Source: Pseudomonas_T sp032052615 (GTDB lineage Bacteria > Pseudomonadota > Gammaproteobacteria > Pseudomonadales > Pseudomonadaceae). Taken from it: a stretch of DNA of 64,000 bases. Under the pieces are notes generated by a model. The model was given only the letters and a program-made list of their open reading frames with translations. It did not search any database and was not told the origin of the DNA. Below are positions 1-8,154 of this stretch, piece after piece. How positions within the stretch are numbered: position 1 is the stretch's first letter; each line of letters starts with the position of its first letter. The stretch is taken from positions 248,001 through 312,000 of the forward strand of contig DAMBWF010000002.1 of the NCBI GenBank assembly GCA_032052615.1. Reading direction: 5' to 3'. A program made the position numbers and the translations under genes.

Positions 1-2180
1 CTCATCTCGCCGGCCAGCAGCGCGCCGGTTTCCTTCATCTTCTTCTTGATCAGCGAGTGGCCGGTCTTCCACATCACCGGGCGGCCGCCGTAGCCGCTGA
101 TGAGGGCGATGAGACGCCGGGTGCATTTCACGTCGAAGATGATGTCGGCGCCGGGGTTGCGGGAGACCACGTCCTTGGCGAACAGCATGAGCAGGCGGTC
201 GGGGTAGATGATGGTGCCGTCGTTGGTCACCACGCCGACACGGTCGCCGTCGCCGTCGAAGGCCAGGCCCAGATCGGCGTTCTCTGCCTTGACCTTGGCA
301 ATGAGGTCCTTGAGGTTCTCCGGCTTGCCCGGGTCCGGATGGTGGTTCGGGAAGGTGCCGTCCACGTCGCAGTACAGCGGGATCACGCTGCAGCCCAGGG
401 CCTCGATCAGGCGCGGGGCGATGACACCGGCGACGCCGTTGCCACAGTCCACCACCACGCGCATGGGCTTGGCCATGGCGATGTCGTCGCGAATCTGCTT
501 GAAGTAGCGGTCGAGGATTTCCACCTGCTCGACGCTGCCGACACCGCTGGCCAGGTCGTTGTTCTGGATGCGGGTGTGCAGGGCGGTGATGCTTTCGTTG
601 GCCAGGGTATCGCCGGCGATGACGATCTTGAAGCCATTGTAGTCCGGCGGGTTGTGGCTGCCGGTGAGCATCACGCCGGATTTGCCTTCCAGCACGTGGG
701 TCGCGTAGTAGAGCACCGGGGTCGGGACCATGCCGATGTCGCTGACGCGGCAGCCGCAGTCCAGCAGGCCTTGGATCAGCGCCTGCACCAGCTCCGGGCC
801 GGAAAGGCGGCCATCGCGGCCGACGGAGACGTTGGGCTCGCCCCGCGCCAGGCTCTCGGAGCCGATGGCGCGGCCGATCCAGTAGGCGCTCTCGGCGGTC
901 AGCGTGTCACCCACCACGCCACGGATGTCGTAGGCGCGGAAGATGCTGGCAGGCAGTGCGGGGGCGGTGCGTGAAGTGCTCATAATCGGGGCTTGCTCCA
1001 ATCCCAGGAGGTCCTGGTCTTCGTCGAGGATGTCGATATCGAGGATGTCGTTATCTTGGAAAAGTGGATCGACCAATTCGTTGGTCGAGGGCCGGGCTGG
1101 CGCCGTCGTGGGAAGGGGCTCGCCCTTCGCGGCGGACTCCTGTTCCGGTGCGGCGGGCATGCCCTTGCGACGGGCCTGACGGATCAGGGTCTGGGCCAGC
1201 AGGTCCAGCGCCGGGAGCTTCAGGGCCGTGCGTTTGACGCTCTTGCCGGAAGAGAGTTCTTGCACCATCTGGTTCAGGGCCAGCACGTCGTCCTGCAACC
1301 GGTGCCGCAGGTTCTGTCGCTGCAGGTACAGGCCGGTCAACGCGCCGGCCAAGGCCAGCAGCGCGGCCAGGCCCAGCAGCAGGGGCGAGCCGCCGGCCTG
1401 GTCGAAGGCGGGGCCGGGGACGAATTCCAGTTTCCAGTGGGGATTGCCGGTGGGGAAGCTCTCCGCCGCGCCTTCCCCACCCTGGCCGCCCTGGGCGAGG
1501 GTCTGGGGCGTGGCGCTGCCGAACTGCTGGACCAGCCGCCATTGGCCAGCCTCCTCGGGAAGCGGGGGCAGGGCGCGCAACAACCGCTGCAGGTCGACCG
1601 CCAGCAGCAGCGTGCCCTGAGCTGGCAGCCCCTCGCCGGCGCGCAGCGGCGCGGCGCTGTAGACCAGCCAGCGTTGGCCGATGCGATAGGCTTCCGGCGC
1701 CGGTGGCGGGCCGCTCTCGGTGCGGCGTAACAGATCGAGGGCGGCGAAGTTCAACGGCGCGGCCCGTTCGCTGGTGGGTTGCCCCTGGCCGGGCAGGTTG
1801 AGGTAGGCGTCCACCACGTCGCCCCAATAGGCGAGGGAACGCTCGGCCGCCAGCACCTGGGCCGGTTGCTGGCTTTGCAGGGCTTGCAGCAGTGTCGGAT
1901 TACGCGCCGCCACCTCGGTATCCCGGGCCAGTTGCGCCAATGCTTTCTGCAGGGTGGCGGCCTGGCCGGCGCCCCAGGCCTGCAGCAGGCGCTGGCGTTC
2001 CTGTTGGCGGGTGCCTTCCAGGCTGCCGAACCACAGCAGCGCGCCCGCGGCGAGCACGCCGGCGACGCAGGCCGCCAGGGCCGGAAGAGAGTCGCCGAAG
2101 CGACTGGACGACCGGCCGGGCTCCAGCGGGGTGAGCGTCAGGCTGACTTCGTCCTTGGCGGTACGCTTGAAGAGTTTCAC
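1..2180 (-). CDS. algC: AlgC phosphomannomutase/phosphoglucomutase, long form, C-terminus cut by window edge
   Basis: Interconverts mannose-6-P/mannose-1-P and glucose-6-P/glucose-1-P for alginate, LPS and rhamnolipid precursors. One open frame runs from a GTG at 2180 (preceded by GGGAGA) off the left edge, 726 codons. The catalytic part begins at the internal ATG at 983, the start usual for the roughly 463-residue AlgC: FRAYDIRGVVGD, the phosphoserine loop TGSHNPPDYNG (Ser109 of the short form) and the metal loop DGDGDR. The upstream 399 residues hold a membrane segment (about 32-52), a roughly 210-residue probably periplasmic region, a second membrane segment (about 265-286) and an acidic linker just before the short-form Met. 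Both starts could be used. Long AlgC forms are annotated in several pseudomonads. dut lies 31 bp upstream on the same strand. Confidence 0.93.
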   Translation of the reverse strand, partial: MKLFKRTAKDEVSLTLTPLEPGRSSSRFGDSLPALAACVAGVLAAGALLWFGSLEGTRQQERQRLLQAWGAGQAATLQKALAQLARDTEVAARNPTLLQALQSQQPAQVLAAERSLAYWGDVVDAYLNLPGQGQPTSERAAPLNFAALDLLRRTESGPPPAPEAYRIGQRWLVYSAAPLRAGEGLPAQGTLLLAVDLQRLLRALPPLPEEAGQWRLVQQFGSATPQTLAQGGQGGEGAAESFPTGNPHWKLEFVPGPAFDQAGGSPLLLGLAALLALAGALTGLYLQRQNLRHRLQDDVLALNQMVQELSSGKSVKRTALKLPALDLLAQTLIRQARRKGMPAAPEQESAAKGEPLPTTAPARPSTNELVDPLFQDNDILDIDILDEDQDLLGLEQAPIMSTSRTAPALPASIFRAYDIRGVVGDTLTAESAYWIGRAIGSESLARGEPNVSVGRDGRLSGPELVQALIQGLLDCGCRVSDIGMVPTPVLYYATHVLEGKSGVMLTGSHNPPDYNGFKIVIAGDTLANESITALHTRIQNNDLASGVGSVEQVEILDRYFKQIRDDIAMAKPMRVVVDCGNGVAGVIAPRLIEALGCSVIPLYCDVDGTFPNHHPDPGKPENLKDLIAKVKAENADLGLAFDGDGDRVGVVTNDGTIIYPDRLLMLFAKDVVSRNPGADIIFDVKCTRRLIALISGYGGRPVMWKTGHSLIKKKMKETGALLAGEM
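1070..1087. repeat. Perfect inverted repeat inside the algC linker
   Basis: CGACCAA, a 4-base TTCG loop, then TTGGTCG: seven perfect pairs. It lies in the acidic linker of the long AlgC frame, about 85 bp upstream of the internal ATG at 983. It could be a chance product of the linker codons, an mRNA hairpin, or part of the control region of the short form. Confidence 0.5.
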
Positions 2181-2211
2181 GGCACGTCTCCCGAGCGGTC
2201 GTCCTGAGGGG

Positions 2212-2676
2212 TCAATGGCTGCCGGAATGACCGAAGCCGCCCGCGCCGCGCTGGCTCGGCCGGGCTTCGTCGAAGGCCTCGACCACGTCGAACCGCGCCT
2301 GCACCACCGGTACCAGCACCAGTTGGGCGATGCGCTCGCCGACGGCGATCTCGAAGGCGCTCTGGCCACGGTTCCAGCAGGACACCATCAGTTCTCCCTG
2401 GTAATCCGAGTCGATCAGCCCCACCAGGTTGCCGAGGACGATACCGTGCTTGTGGCCCAGGCCGGAGCGCGGCAGTACCAGCGCGGCGAGGCCGGGGTCG
2501 GCGATGTGGATCGCCAGCCCGGTGGGAATCAGCACGGTCTGGCCCGGTTCGAGGGTCAACGCCTGCTCGCTCATGGCGCGCAGGTCGAGCCCCGCCGAGC
2601 CGGGAGTGGCGTACTGGGGCAGGGGGAAATCGCGACCCAGGCGCGGGTCGAGGATCTTCGCTTGCAGGGAATGCAT
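2212..2676 (-). CDS. dut: dUTP diphosphatase (trimeric dUTPase)
   Basis: Hydrolyses dUTP to dUMP and pyrophosphate, keeping uracil out of DNA and supplying dTMP synthesis. The 154-residue protein has all five motifs of the trimeric family: PGSAGLDLRA (about 25-34), PRSGLG, the catalytic-Asp segment GLIDSDYQGEL, GERIAQLV and the C-terminal glycine-rich RGAGGFGHSG that closes over the nucleotide. Length is normal. The start lies only 4 bp after the coaBC stop, so the two genes are almost certainly cotranscribed and dut is probably translationally coupled. algC follows 31 bp downstream. Confidence 0.97.
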   Translation of the reverse strand: MHSLQAKILDPRLGRDFPLPQYATPGSAGLDLRAMSEQALTLEPGQTVLIPTGLAIHIADPGLAALVLPRSGLGHKHGIVLGNLVGLIDSDYQGELMVSCWNRGQSAFEIAVGERIAQLVLVPVVQARFDVVEAFDEARPSQRGAGGFGHSGSH

Positions 2677-2680
2677 AGGG

Positions 2681-3889
2681 CTAGGCCTGATTGAGACGTT
2701 CGGCGATGAAGGCGACCAGTTGCCGGGCGATCTTGCTCTTGCTGGTCTGCTCCAGGCTGGTCTGCCGCAGCTCGCGGTCGATGATGGTGATGGCGTTTTC
2801 CTCGCTGTTGAAGCCGATGGCCGGGTTCGCCACGTCGTTGGCCACGATCAGGTCGAGGTTCTTGTCTCTGAGCTTGCGCGAGGCATAGTCCAGCAGGTGC
2901 TCGGTTTCCGCCGCGAAGCCCACGCTGAACGGGCGGTCGGCGCGGTGCGCGAGGGTGGCGAGGATGTCGGGATTGCGCACCAGTTGCAACAGCAGCCCCT
3001 CGCCGCTGGTGGGGTCTTTCTTCATTTTGTGCGGCGCCACCACTTCGGGGCGGTAGTCGGCCACCGCGGCGGCGGCGATCAGCAAGTCGCAGGGCATGGC
3101 CGCCTCGCAGGCGGCCAGCATGTCGCGGGCGCTGATCACGTCGATGCGGTTGACCCGGTCGGGCGTCGGCAGGTGCACCGGGCCGGTCACCAGGGTCACC
3201 TTGGCGCCCGCCTCGGCGGCGGCCTCGGCCAGGGAAAAGCCCATCTTGCCGGAGCTATGGTTGGTGATGTAACGCACCGGATCGATGTTTTCCTGGGTCG
3301 GGCCGGCGGTGATCAGCACATGCCGGCCGTCGAGGGCCTTGCGCTGGAAGCAGTCGGCGGCGAGTTGGGCCAGGTGCTCGGCCTCCAGCATGCGGCCCAG
3401 GCCGACGTCGCCGCAGGCCTGGCTGCCGGCGGCCGGCCCGAACAGTCGGATGCCGCGCTGGCCAAGAGCCTCGGCGTTGGCCTGGGTGGCCGGATCGCGC
3501 CACATCGCCTGATTCATCGCCGGCGCCAGCGCCACGGGGGCGTCGGTGGCCAGCACCAGGGTGGTCAGCAGGTCGTCGGCGATGCCTTGGGCCAGGCGGG
3601 CCATGAGGTCGGCGGTGGCGGGCGCCACCAGCACCAGGTCGGCCCAGCGGGCCAGTTCGATGTGCCCCATCGCCGCCTCGGCGGCGGGGTCGAGCAGGTC
3701 GAGATGCACGGGGTGGCCGGAAAGCGCCTGGAGGGTCAGCGGTGTGATGAACTCGCGTCCGCCACGTGTCATCACCACCCTGACCTCGGCGCCCTGATCC
3801 CGCAGCCGGCGGACCAGTTCGGCACTCTTGTAGGCGGCGATCCCGCCGCCCACGCCCAGAACGATGCGTTTCCGATAAAGCCGCTGCAT
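2681..3889 (-). CDS. coaBC: Bifunctional phosphopantothenoylcysteine decarboxylase/synthetase
   Basis: Carries out two steps of coenzyme A synthesis: CoaB joins cysteine to 4'-phosphopantothenate and CoaC decarboxylates the product. The 402-residue form starting MQRLYRKR is chosen; an in-frame upstream extension of 47 codons exists but does not resemble the family. The N-terminal flavoprotein half shows GVGGGIAAYKS, VLVAPATADL, PAMNQAMW and the flap ACGDVGLGRM. The C-terminal synthetase half (from about residue 190) shows ITAGPTQENIDPVRYITNHS and AAAVADYRP. It is the first gene of coaBC-dut(-algC) and diverges from radC. Confidence 0.97.
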   Translation of the reverse strand: MQRLYRKRIVLGVGGGIAAYKSAELVRRLRDQGAEVRVVMTRGGREFITPLTLQALSGHPVHLDLLDPAAEAAMGHIELARWADLVLVAPATADLMARLAQGIADDLLTTLVLATDAPVALAPAMNQAMWRDPATQANAEALGQRGIRLFGPAAGSQACGDVGLGRMLEAEHLAQLAADCFQRKALDGRHVLITAGPTQENIDPVRYITNHSSGKMGFSLAEAAAEAGAKVTLVTGPVHLPTPDRVNRIDVISARDMLAACEAAMPCDLLIAAAAVADYRPEVVAPHKMKKDPTSGEGLLLQLVRNPDILATLAHRADRPFSVGFAAETEHLLDYASRKLRDKNLDLIVANDVANPAIGFNSEENAITIIDRELRQTSLEQTSKSKIARQLVAFIAERLNQA

Positions 3890-4141
3890 AGGCCTGCCTT
3901 TTATAAAGGGGTTCCGTGTGGAGGGGATTCCATGCGCGGCGCAGACGCCTCCCCAGGCAGCCGCCGCGCTGAGTCGGGGGCTAAGATAGCACAGGGTCTG
4001 TACGGGAACAGCGGGGCGCCCGCGCGTCATCCGGCCGCCCCGTCGAGGTGACTGCGGGCGCGCTCGGAAGCTGGGCTAGGCTATGCTTCGCGGCCACGGA
4101 TGGGCCGCGTGAGCGGCGCCTGAATCACAAGGAGAAGTGGC

Positions 4142-4816
4142 ATGAGCATTCGAGAATGGCCGGCGCAGGAGCGGCCCCGGGAAAAACTGCTGGAGCGGGG
4201 CGCGGCGACGCTGACCGACGCCGAGCTGCTGGCCATCTTTCTGCGCACCGGCGTCGCGGGACAGAGCGCGGTGGACTTGGCCCGGCACCTGTTGAACGAT
4301 TTCGGCAGCCTGCGCCAGTTGCTGGAGGCGGACCTCCAGACGTTCAGTCGCCGGCTCGGGCTGGGCCCGGCGAAGTTCACCCAGTTGCAGGCGGTGCTGG
4401 AGATGGGGCGGCGGCACCTGGCCGAGCGCCTGCACCGCGACTCGGCGATGGAAAGCCCTCAGGCGGTGCGGGACTATCTCAAGGCGCAACTACGCCATGA
4501 GCGGCATGAAGTGTTCGCCTGTCTGTTCCTGGACGCCAAGCACCGGGCATTGGCCTTCGAGGTCCTGTTCCACGGCACCATCGACAATGCCAGCGTCCAT
4601 CCGCGCCAAGTGGTGCGGCGTGCCTTGGCCCATAACGCGGCGGCGCTGATCGTCACCCACAACCATCCCTCGGGCATCGCCGAGCCGAGCCAGGCGGATC
4701 GCAAGCTGACCGCGCGCCTGAAGGAGGCCCTGGCCCTGATCGATGTACGTCTGCTGGACCATTTCATTGTCGGCGACGGCGAGCCGCTGTCGCTGGCGGA
4801 GCGAGGCCTGCTGTGA
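4142..4816 (+). CDS. radC: RadC family JAB-domain protein
   Basis: Full-length 224-residue RadC. The N-terminal part (about 1-95) is the helical UPF0758 region. The C-terminal part is a JAB/MPN metalloprotease-like domain with the metal-binding signature THNHPSG (His173, His175) and Asp186. The family was once linked to DNA repair but its cellular role is unsettled. The start ATG has AAGGAGAAG upstream. This is the housekeeping copy, facing coaBC as in other pseudomonads, not a phage or plasmid anti-restriction paralogue. Confidence 0.93.
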   Translation: MSIREWPAQERPREKLLERGAATLTDAELLAIFLRTGVAGQSAVDLARHLLNDFGSLRQLLEADLQTFSRRLGLGPAKFTQLQAVLEMGRRHLAERLHRDSAMESPQAVRDYLKAQLRHERHEVFACLFLDAKHRALAFEVLFHGTIDNASVHPRQVVRRALAHNAAALIVTHNHPSGIAEPSQADRKLTARLKEALALIDVRLLDHFIVGDGEPLSLAERGLL

Positions 4817-4819
4817 GGA

Positions 4820-5380
4820 TCAGGCGTCGAGGGCGCGGCGGCGGATGTCCCGCAACAGGCGGTGGCGGATCAAGCCGCTGACCGGGCGGATGGCCAGCCA
4901 GTAGGGCGTGAACAGCAGTCGGCTGCGCCGGTCCGGGCAGTACACCCGGGTTTCCGTGTGCAGTCGCATGCCATGGGTGCCTTCCTCGCAGCGGAAGTGC
5001 AGCAGCAACTTGGCGGTACCGGGTTCGCTGAAGGCGCGGAAGTCATCGCCGTTCGTGCACGGACGCAGGCCGAAATCGCTGCGCCAGAAGCGCCCGATCA
5101 GGCCGAAGGCGATTTCCCGGTCATCGGTTCGCCCCAGCGGGGTGAAGGCATGCAGGCCGAAGCGTGGCCGCTCGGCCAGACCGTTGCGCAGGCCCAGGCG
5201 CAACGCCAGGCGCGCGGGGGCCTCGCGCACCTGGAGGAACAGCCGCACCAGGGGATCGTCTTCATCGGTGGTTCGCGCGATGGCCTCGAGGATGCGCACG
5301 GGCGCCGCCTGGACGTCCAGGGCATGCCGCTCGCTGAACTGAAAGACCGGCAGCAGCTGGCCGGCGAGGCCCCCGCTCAA
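4820..5380 (-). CDS. SRPBCC-like hypothetical protein
   Basis: About 186 residues from a TTG at 5380, which overlaps the terminal ATG-CTT-TGA of the upstream binding-protein gene; no ATG fits the conserved region, and a further in-frame extension would run deep into that gene. The protein has the alternating beta-strand pattern of SRPBCC/START-like folds, with a central FWRSDFGLRP segment and a C-terminal PYWLAIRPVSGLIRH. No catalytic motif or signal peptide was seen. The PAO1 PA5318 position holds a comparable hypothetical gene. The overlap suggests translational coupling to the dipeptide-type binding protein, but function is unknown. Confidence 0.7.
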   Translation of the reverse strand: MSGGLAGQLLPVFQFSERHALDVQAAPVRILEAIARTTDEDDPLVRLFLQVREAPARLALRLGLRNGLAERPRFGLHAFTPLGRTDDREIAFGLIGRFWRSDFGLRPCTNGDDFRAFSEPGTAKLLLHFRCEEGTHGMRLHTETRVYCPDRRSRLLFTPYWLAIRPVSGLIRHRLLRDIRRRALDA

Positions 5381-6948
5381 AGCATCACCGCGGAGAAGTC
5401 CTGGCGGCCGAACGGGTTGGCCTGGTAGCCCGTGACGTTCTTGCGCAGGAGCGCCGCGGCGGTCGGGTGGGCCAGTGGCAGCCACAATGCCTGGTCATGG
5501 ATGATCCGCTGCGCCTGTCGGTAGAGCGCGCTGCGCTTGGCCGGGTCGGCCACGATCTTGCCCTGGCCGATCAGGTCGTCGAGGGTCTTGTCGCAGTAGC
5601 GGGCGAAGTTAAGCCCGGACTGCACGCTGGCGCAGGCGAATTGCGGGGTGAGGAAGTTGTCCGGGTCGCCGTTGTCTCCCGACCAGCCCATGAACAGCAG
5701 GTCGTGTTCGCCGGCCTTGGCGCGGCGGATCAACTCGCCCCATTCGATCACGCGGATCTCGGCCTGGATTCCGATCTTCGCCAGATCGGCCTGCATCAGC
5801 TGGGCGCCCAGGTTCGGGTTCGGGTTGAGCAGGCTGCCAGAAGGGCGCGTCCAGATGGTGGTCTTGAAGCCCTGGGCCAGGCCCGCCTCGGCCAGCAATG
5901 CCTTGGCCTTCTCGGGATCATGGGCATAGCCGGGCAGCTCCTTGGCATAGCTCCAGGTCGTGGGTGGGTAAGGGCCGTTGGCCTCGGTGGCGCTGCCCTC
6001 GAACACCGCCTTGAGGTAGCTGGCCTTGTCGAAGGCCAAGTTGATCGCCTGGCGGACCTTGGGGTTGTCCAGGGGCGGGTGCTGGCTGTTGAGGGCGACG
6101 AAGGCGGTCATGAAGGCCGGTGTCTCGCTCACCGCCAGGGCGGCGTCGCTGCGGGCCTGCTGCACGTCCAGGGGCTTGGGCGAGAGGGCGATCTGGCATT
6201 CGTTGCGCTTGAGTTTCTGCAGCCGCACGTTGCTGTCCGGGGTGATGGCGAAGATCAGGTTATCGATCGCCGGCTTGCCGCTGAAGTACGCGGCATGGGC
6301 GGTGTAGCGGATCGCCGCGTCCTTCTGGTAGCGCTTGAACACGAACGGGCCGGTGCCGATCGGTTGGCTGTTGAGCTTTTCCGGCGTGCCCGCCGCCATC
6401 AGCCGGTCGGCGTATTCGGCGGAATAGATAGAAGCGAAGCCCATGCTGAGCATGGCGAGGAAGGTGGCGTCCGGGGTCTTCAGGGTCAAGCGTACGGTGT
6501 GCGGGTCGAGTTTCTCCACCGCCTTGATCAGGCTCGGCAACTGCATGGATTGGGCATGGGGGAACCCGCTGGCGGCCACTCGGTGCCAGGGGTTCGCCGG
6601 GTCTAGCATGCGCTGGAAGCTGAACACCACGTCGTCGGCCTCCAGCGGGCGGCTCGGGTCGAAGTAGTCGGTGTGGTGGAAGCGCACGTCCCGACGCAGT
6701 TCGAAGCGATAGCTCAGGCCGTCCTCCGAAACGTCCCAGCGCTGCGCCAGGCTGGGCACTACCTTGCCTTGGGCCGCGTCGAACTCCACCAGGCGGTTCA
6801 TCAGCACGTCGGCCGAGGCGTTGGTGGTGGTCAGCGAGTTGTACTGCACCACGTCGAACCCGTCCGGGCTGGCTTCGGTGCACACGCTCAGGCTGGCGGC
6901 CTGGGCCAGCAGCGGAGCGAACAGCAGGGGCAGGGCGGCGAGACGCAT
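5377..6948 (-). CDS. Periplasmic dipeptide/peptide-binding protein (DppA/SBP_bac_5 family)
   Basis: Substrate-binding component of a peptide-class ABC transporter, 523 residues, normal for the family. A signal peptide (residues 1-17, ending AQAAS, no lipobox Cys) sends it to the periplasm. Family features include YRFELRRDVRFHHTDYF, ADDVVFSFQRMLDP and the late MGWSGDNGDPDNFL segment typical of DppA. No permease or ATPase genes adjoin, so it probably feeds a Dpp permease encoded elsewhere, as inferred for the PAO1 homologue PA5317. The end overlaps the start of the SRPBCC-like gene. Confidence 0.92.
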   Translation of the reverse strand: MRLAALPLLFAPLLAQAASLSVCTEASPDGFDVVQYNSLTTTNASADVLMNRLVEFDAAQGKVVPSLAQRWDVSEDGLSYRFELRRDVRFHHTDYFDPSRPLEADDVVFSFQRMLDPANPWHRVAASGFPHAQSMQLPSLIKAVEKLDPHTVRLTLKTPDATFLAMLSMGFASIYSAEYADRLMAAGTPEKLNSQPIGTGPFVFKRYQKDAAIRYTAHAAYFSGKPAIDNLIFAITPDSNVRLQKLKRNECQIALSPKPLDVQQARSDAALAVSETPAFMTAFVALNSQHPPLDNPKVRQAINLAFDKASYLKAVFEGSATEANGPYPPTTWSYAKELPGYAHDPEKAKALLAEAGLAQGFKTTIWTRPSGSLLNPNPNLGAQLMQADLAKIGIQAEIRVIEWGELIRRAKAGEHDLLFMGWSGDNGDPDNFLTPQFACASVQSGLNFARYCDKTLDDLIGQGKIVADPAKRSALYRQAQRIIHDQALWLPLAHPTAAALLRKNVTGYQANPFGRQDFSAVML

Positions 6949-7276
6949 GGGTGGGATTCCTGTGAGGCGTTGGCGGGGCGCCCTACCCTAGACCAAGGGG
7001 GGGGGATGGCACAATCGAACCGGGCGACGAGCGGCGCCTGCAAGCGCGGGAAGCCCCGTCGGGCGCGGCTGTCCCGGGGGAGGCCGCCGGCTTTCCGTCC
7101 TTGCGGGGGCAGGGGTGTTCTGGTATAAAGCAGCGCTCTTTTCTAGGGGCCCGGTCCTTCGCGGTACGTGTGCGGCCGGTAAGACCCTGACGAGACGGGC
7201 GTGAATCACGCCCACAATATGAGTTCAAGCGGCCAACCCATGCCGGGTTGGGCATGTGGTCTTAGAGGGCTGAGGC
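6949..7276. promoter_or_regulatory. rpmB promoter and structured leader; no gene
   Basis: This 328-bp gap separates the divergent binding-protein gene and rpmB. A good sigma70-type promoter is visible: TTGCGG at 7101-7106, a 17-bp spacer, TATAAA at 7124-7129. This gives a leader of about 140 nt before rpmB. The leader carries a perfect hairpin GGGCGTG-AAT-CACGCCC (7197-7213) and two overlapping hairpins described separately. A run of nine G lies at 6997-7005. Confidence 0.75.
7233..7256 (+). promoter_or_regulatory. Mutually exclusive hairpins in the rpmB leader
   Basis: CCAACCC-ATGCC-GGGTTGG (7233-7251) forms a perfect 7-bp stem. CATGCC (7239-7244) can instead pair with GGCATG (7251-7256). 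The two stems share bases and cannot coexist. They end 20 bp before the rpmB ATG, close to the ribosome binding site, as expected for a translation-control element. This is visible in sequence only; no known leader family is assigned. Confidence 0.5.
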
Positions 7277-7513
7277 ATGTCGAGAGTCTGTCAAGTGACC
7301 GGTAAGGGTCCGGTCACCGGGAATAACATTTCCCACGCGCATAACAAAACCCGCCGTCGTTTCCTGCCGAATCTGCAGCATCACCGCTTCTGGGTCGAGT
7401 CCGAGAAGCGCTTCGTGCGTCTGCGCGTTTCCGCCAAGGGCATGCGCATCATCGACAAGCGTGGCATCGACGTCGTTCTGTCCGAGCTGCGTGCTCGCGG
7501 CGAAAAGGTTTAA
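7277..7513 (+). CDS. rpmB: 50S ribosomal protein L28
   Basis: Structural protein of the large ribosomal subunit, 78 residues. It matches bacterial L28 throughout: MSRVCQVTGKGPVTGNN, SHAHNKTRRRF and the C-terminal KGMRIIDKRGID. It is of the type lacking zinc-binding cysteine pairs. The rpmG start is 10 bp after the stop, so the pair is one operon with its own promoter upstream and a strong terminator downstream. Confidence 0.99.
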   Translation: MSRVCQVTGKGPVTGNNISHAHNKTRRRFLPNLQHHRFWVESEKRFVRLRVSAKGMRIIDKRGIDVVLSELRARGEKV

Positions 7514-7523
7514 GGAGACAATC

Positions 7524-7679
7524 ATGCGTGACCTGATCCGTCTGGTGTCCAGCGCCGGTACCGGCCATTTCTACACCACCGACAAGAACAAGCGCACCAC
7601 CCCCGACAAGATCGAGATCAAGAAATACGATCCGGTCGTGCGCAAGCACGTGATCTACAAGGAAGCCAAGATCAAGTAA
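7524..7679 (+). CDS. rpmG: 50S ribosomal protein L33
   Basis: Structural protein of the large subunit, 51 residues from the ATG at 7524, preceded by AAGGAGA; an upstream in-frame ATG inside rpmB is not the start. The sequence MRDLIRLVSSAGTGHFYTT and DKIEIKKYDPVVRKHV is typical of the zinc-independent (cysteine-free) L33 form. Second gene of rpmB-rpmG. Confidence 0.99.
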   Translation: MRDLIRLVSSAGTGHFYTTDKNKRTTPDKIEIKKYDPVVRKHVIYKEAKIK

Positions 7680-7700
7680 TTGATCGGCCCTTGTCGAAGA

Positions 7701-7724
7701 ACCCGCCTCCCGGCGGGTTTTTTT
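7701..7724 (+). terminator. Rho-independent terminator of rpmBG
   Basis: ACCCGCC-TCCC-GGCGGGT, a perfect 7-bp GC-rich stem with a 4-base loop, followed by seven T. It starts 21 bp after the rpmG stop. Confidence 0.93.
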
Positions 7725-7740
7725 ATTGCCCGCGTGACGG

Positions 7741-8106
7741 TCAGGCGGGCTTCGGCTCGAAGATCACGTAGACCTTGCGGCAGGGCTCCAGCACTTCCCA
7801 GGTGCCACGGAAGCCGGCGGGAATGACGAAGCGGTCGCCGGCCCGCAGGGTCTTGGCGGCGCCTTCGTGGTCGCGCAACACGGAGACGCCTTGGAGGATC
7901 TCGCAGTATTCGTGCTCGGTGTAGTTCACCGTCCACTGCCCGACCGCGCCCTCCCAGATGCCCGCCGAAAACTGCCCGCACGGGCTGCCGTAGTGATTGC
8001 GCACGCTCTGTTCGGGGTCGCCCTTGAGCACTTTTTCCGCCGCCGGCCGGTAGCGTTCGGGTGCGGTATCGGTCTGGGCGAAATCGACGAGATGTGAGAG
8101 ATCCAT
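7741..8106 (-). CDS. Small cupin (DUF861/EutQ-like)
   Basis: A 121-residue single-domain cupin starting MDLSHLVDF; an upstream extension is less family-like. The C-terminal barrel shows GQWTVNYTEHEYCEILQG, the cupin metal-binding-like strand, then LRAGDRFVIPAGFRGTWEV. Members of this group often sit beside amine or amino acid catabolism genes. Here the gene diverges from an aldehyde dehydrogenase across 177 bp, the same pairing as around PAO1 PA5312-PA5314. The substrate is unknown. Confidence 0.85.
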   Translation of the reverse strand: MDLSHLVDFAQTDTAPERYRPAAEKVLKGDPEQSVRNHYGSPCGQFSAGIWEGAVGQWTVNYTEHEYCEILQGVSVLRDHEGAAKTLRAGDRFVIPAGFRGTWEVLEPCRKVYVIFEPKPA

Positions 8107-8154
8107 CGGTCTGTCCTCGATAAGGGCCGCGAGAGGGCGGACGCCTGAGTGTAT

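Noticed and set aside
57..974. 305-codon plus-strand frame opposite algC
   Set aside because: Antisense to the highly conserved AlgC catalytic domain and with no recognisable motif.
2429..4051. 540-codon open frame on the plus strand opposite dut and coaBC
   Set aside because: Shadow of high-GC genes; protein is Gly/His/Gln/Arg-rich without family resemblance, while dut and coaBC on the other strand have full motif sets.
4142..4816. RadC as a sign of a mobile element or anti-restriction island
   Set aside because: It lies in its normal chromosomal position opposite coaBC with typical base composition.
6997..7005. Run of nine G as a phase-variation tract
   Set aside because: Lies between divergent genes upstream of the promoter, in no reading frame; a homopolymer alone is weak evidence.
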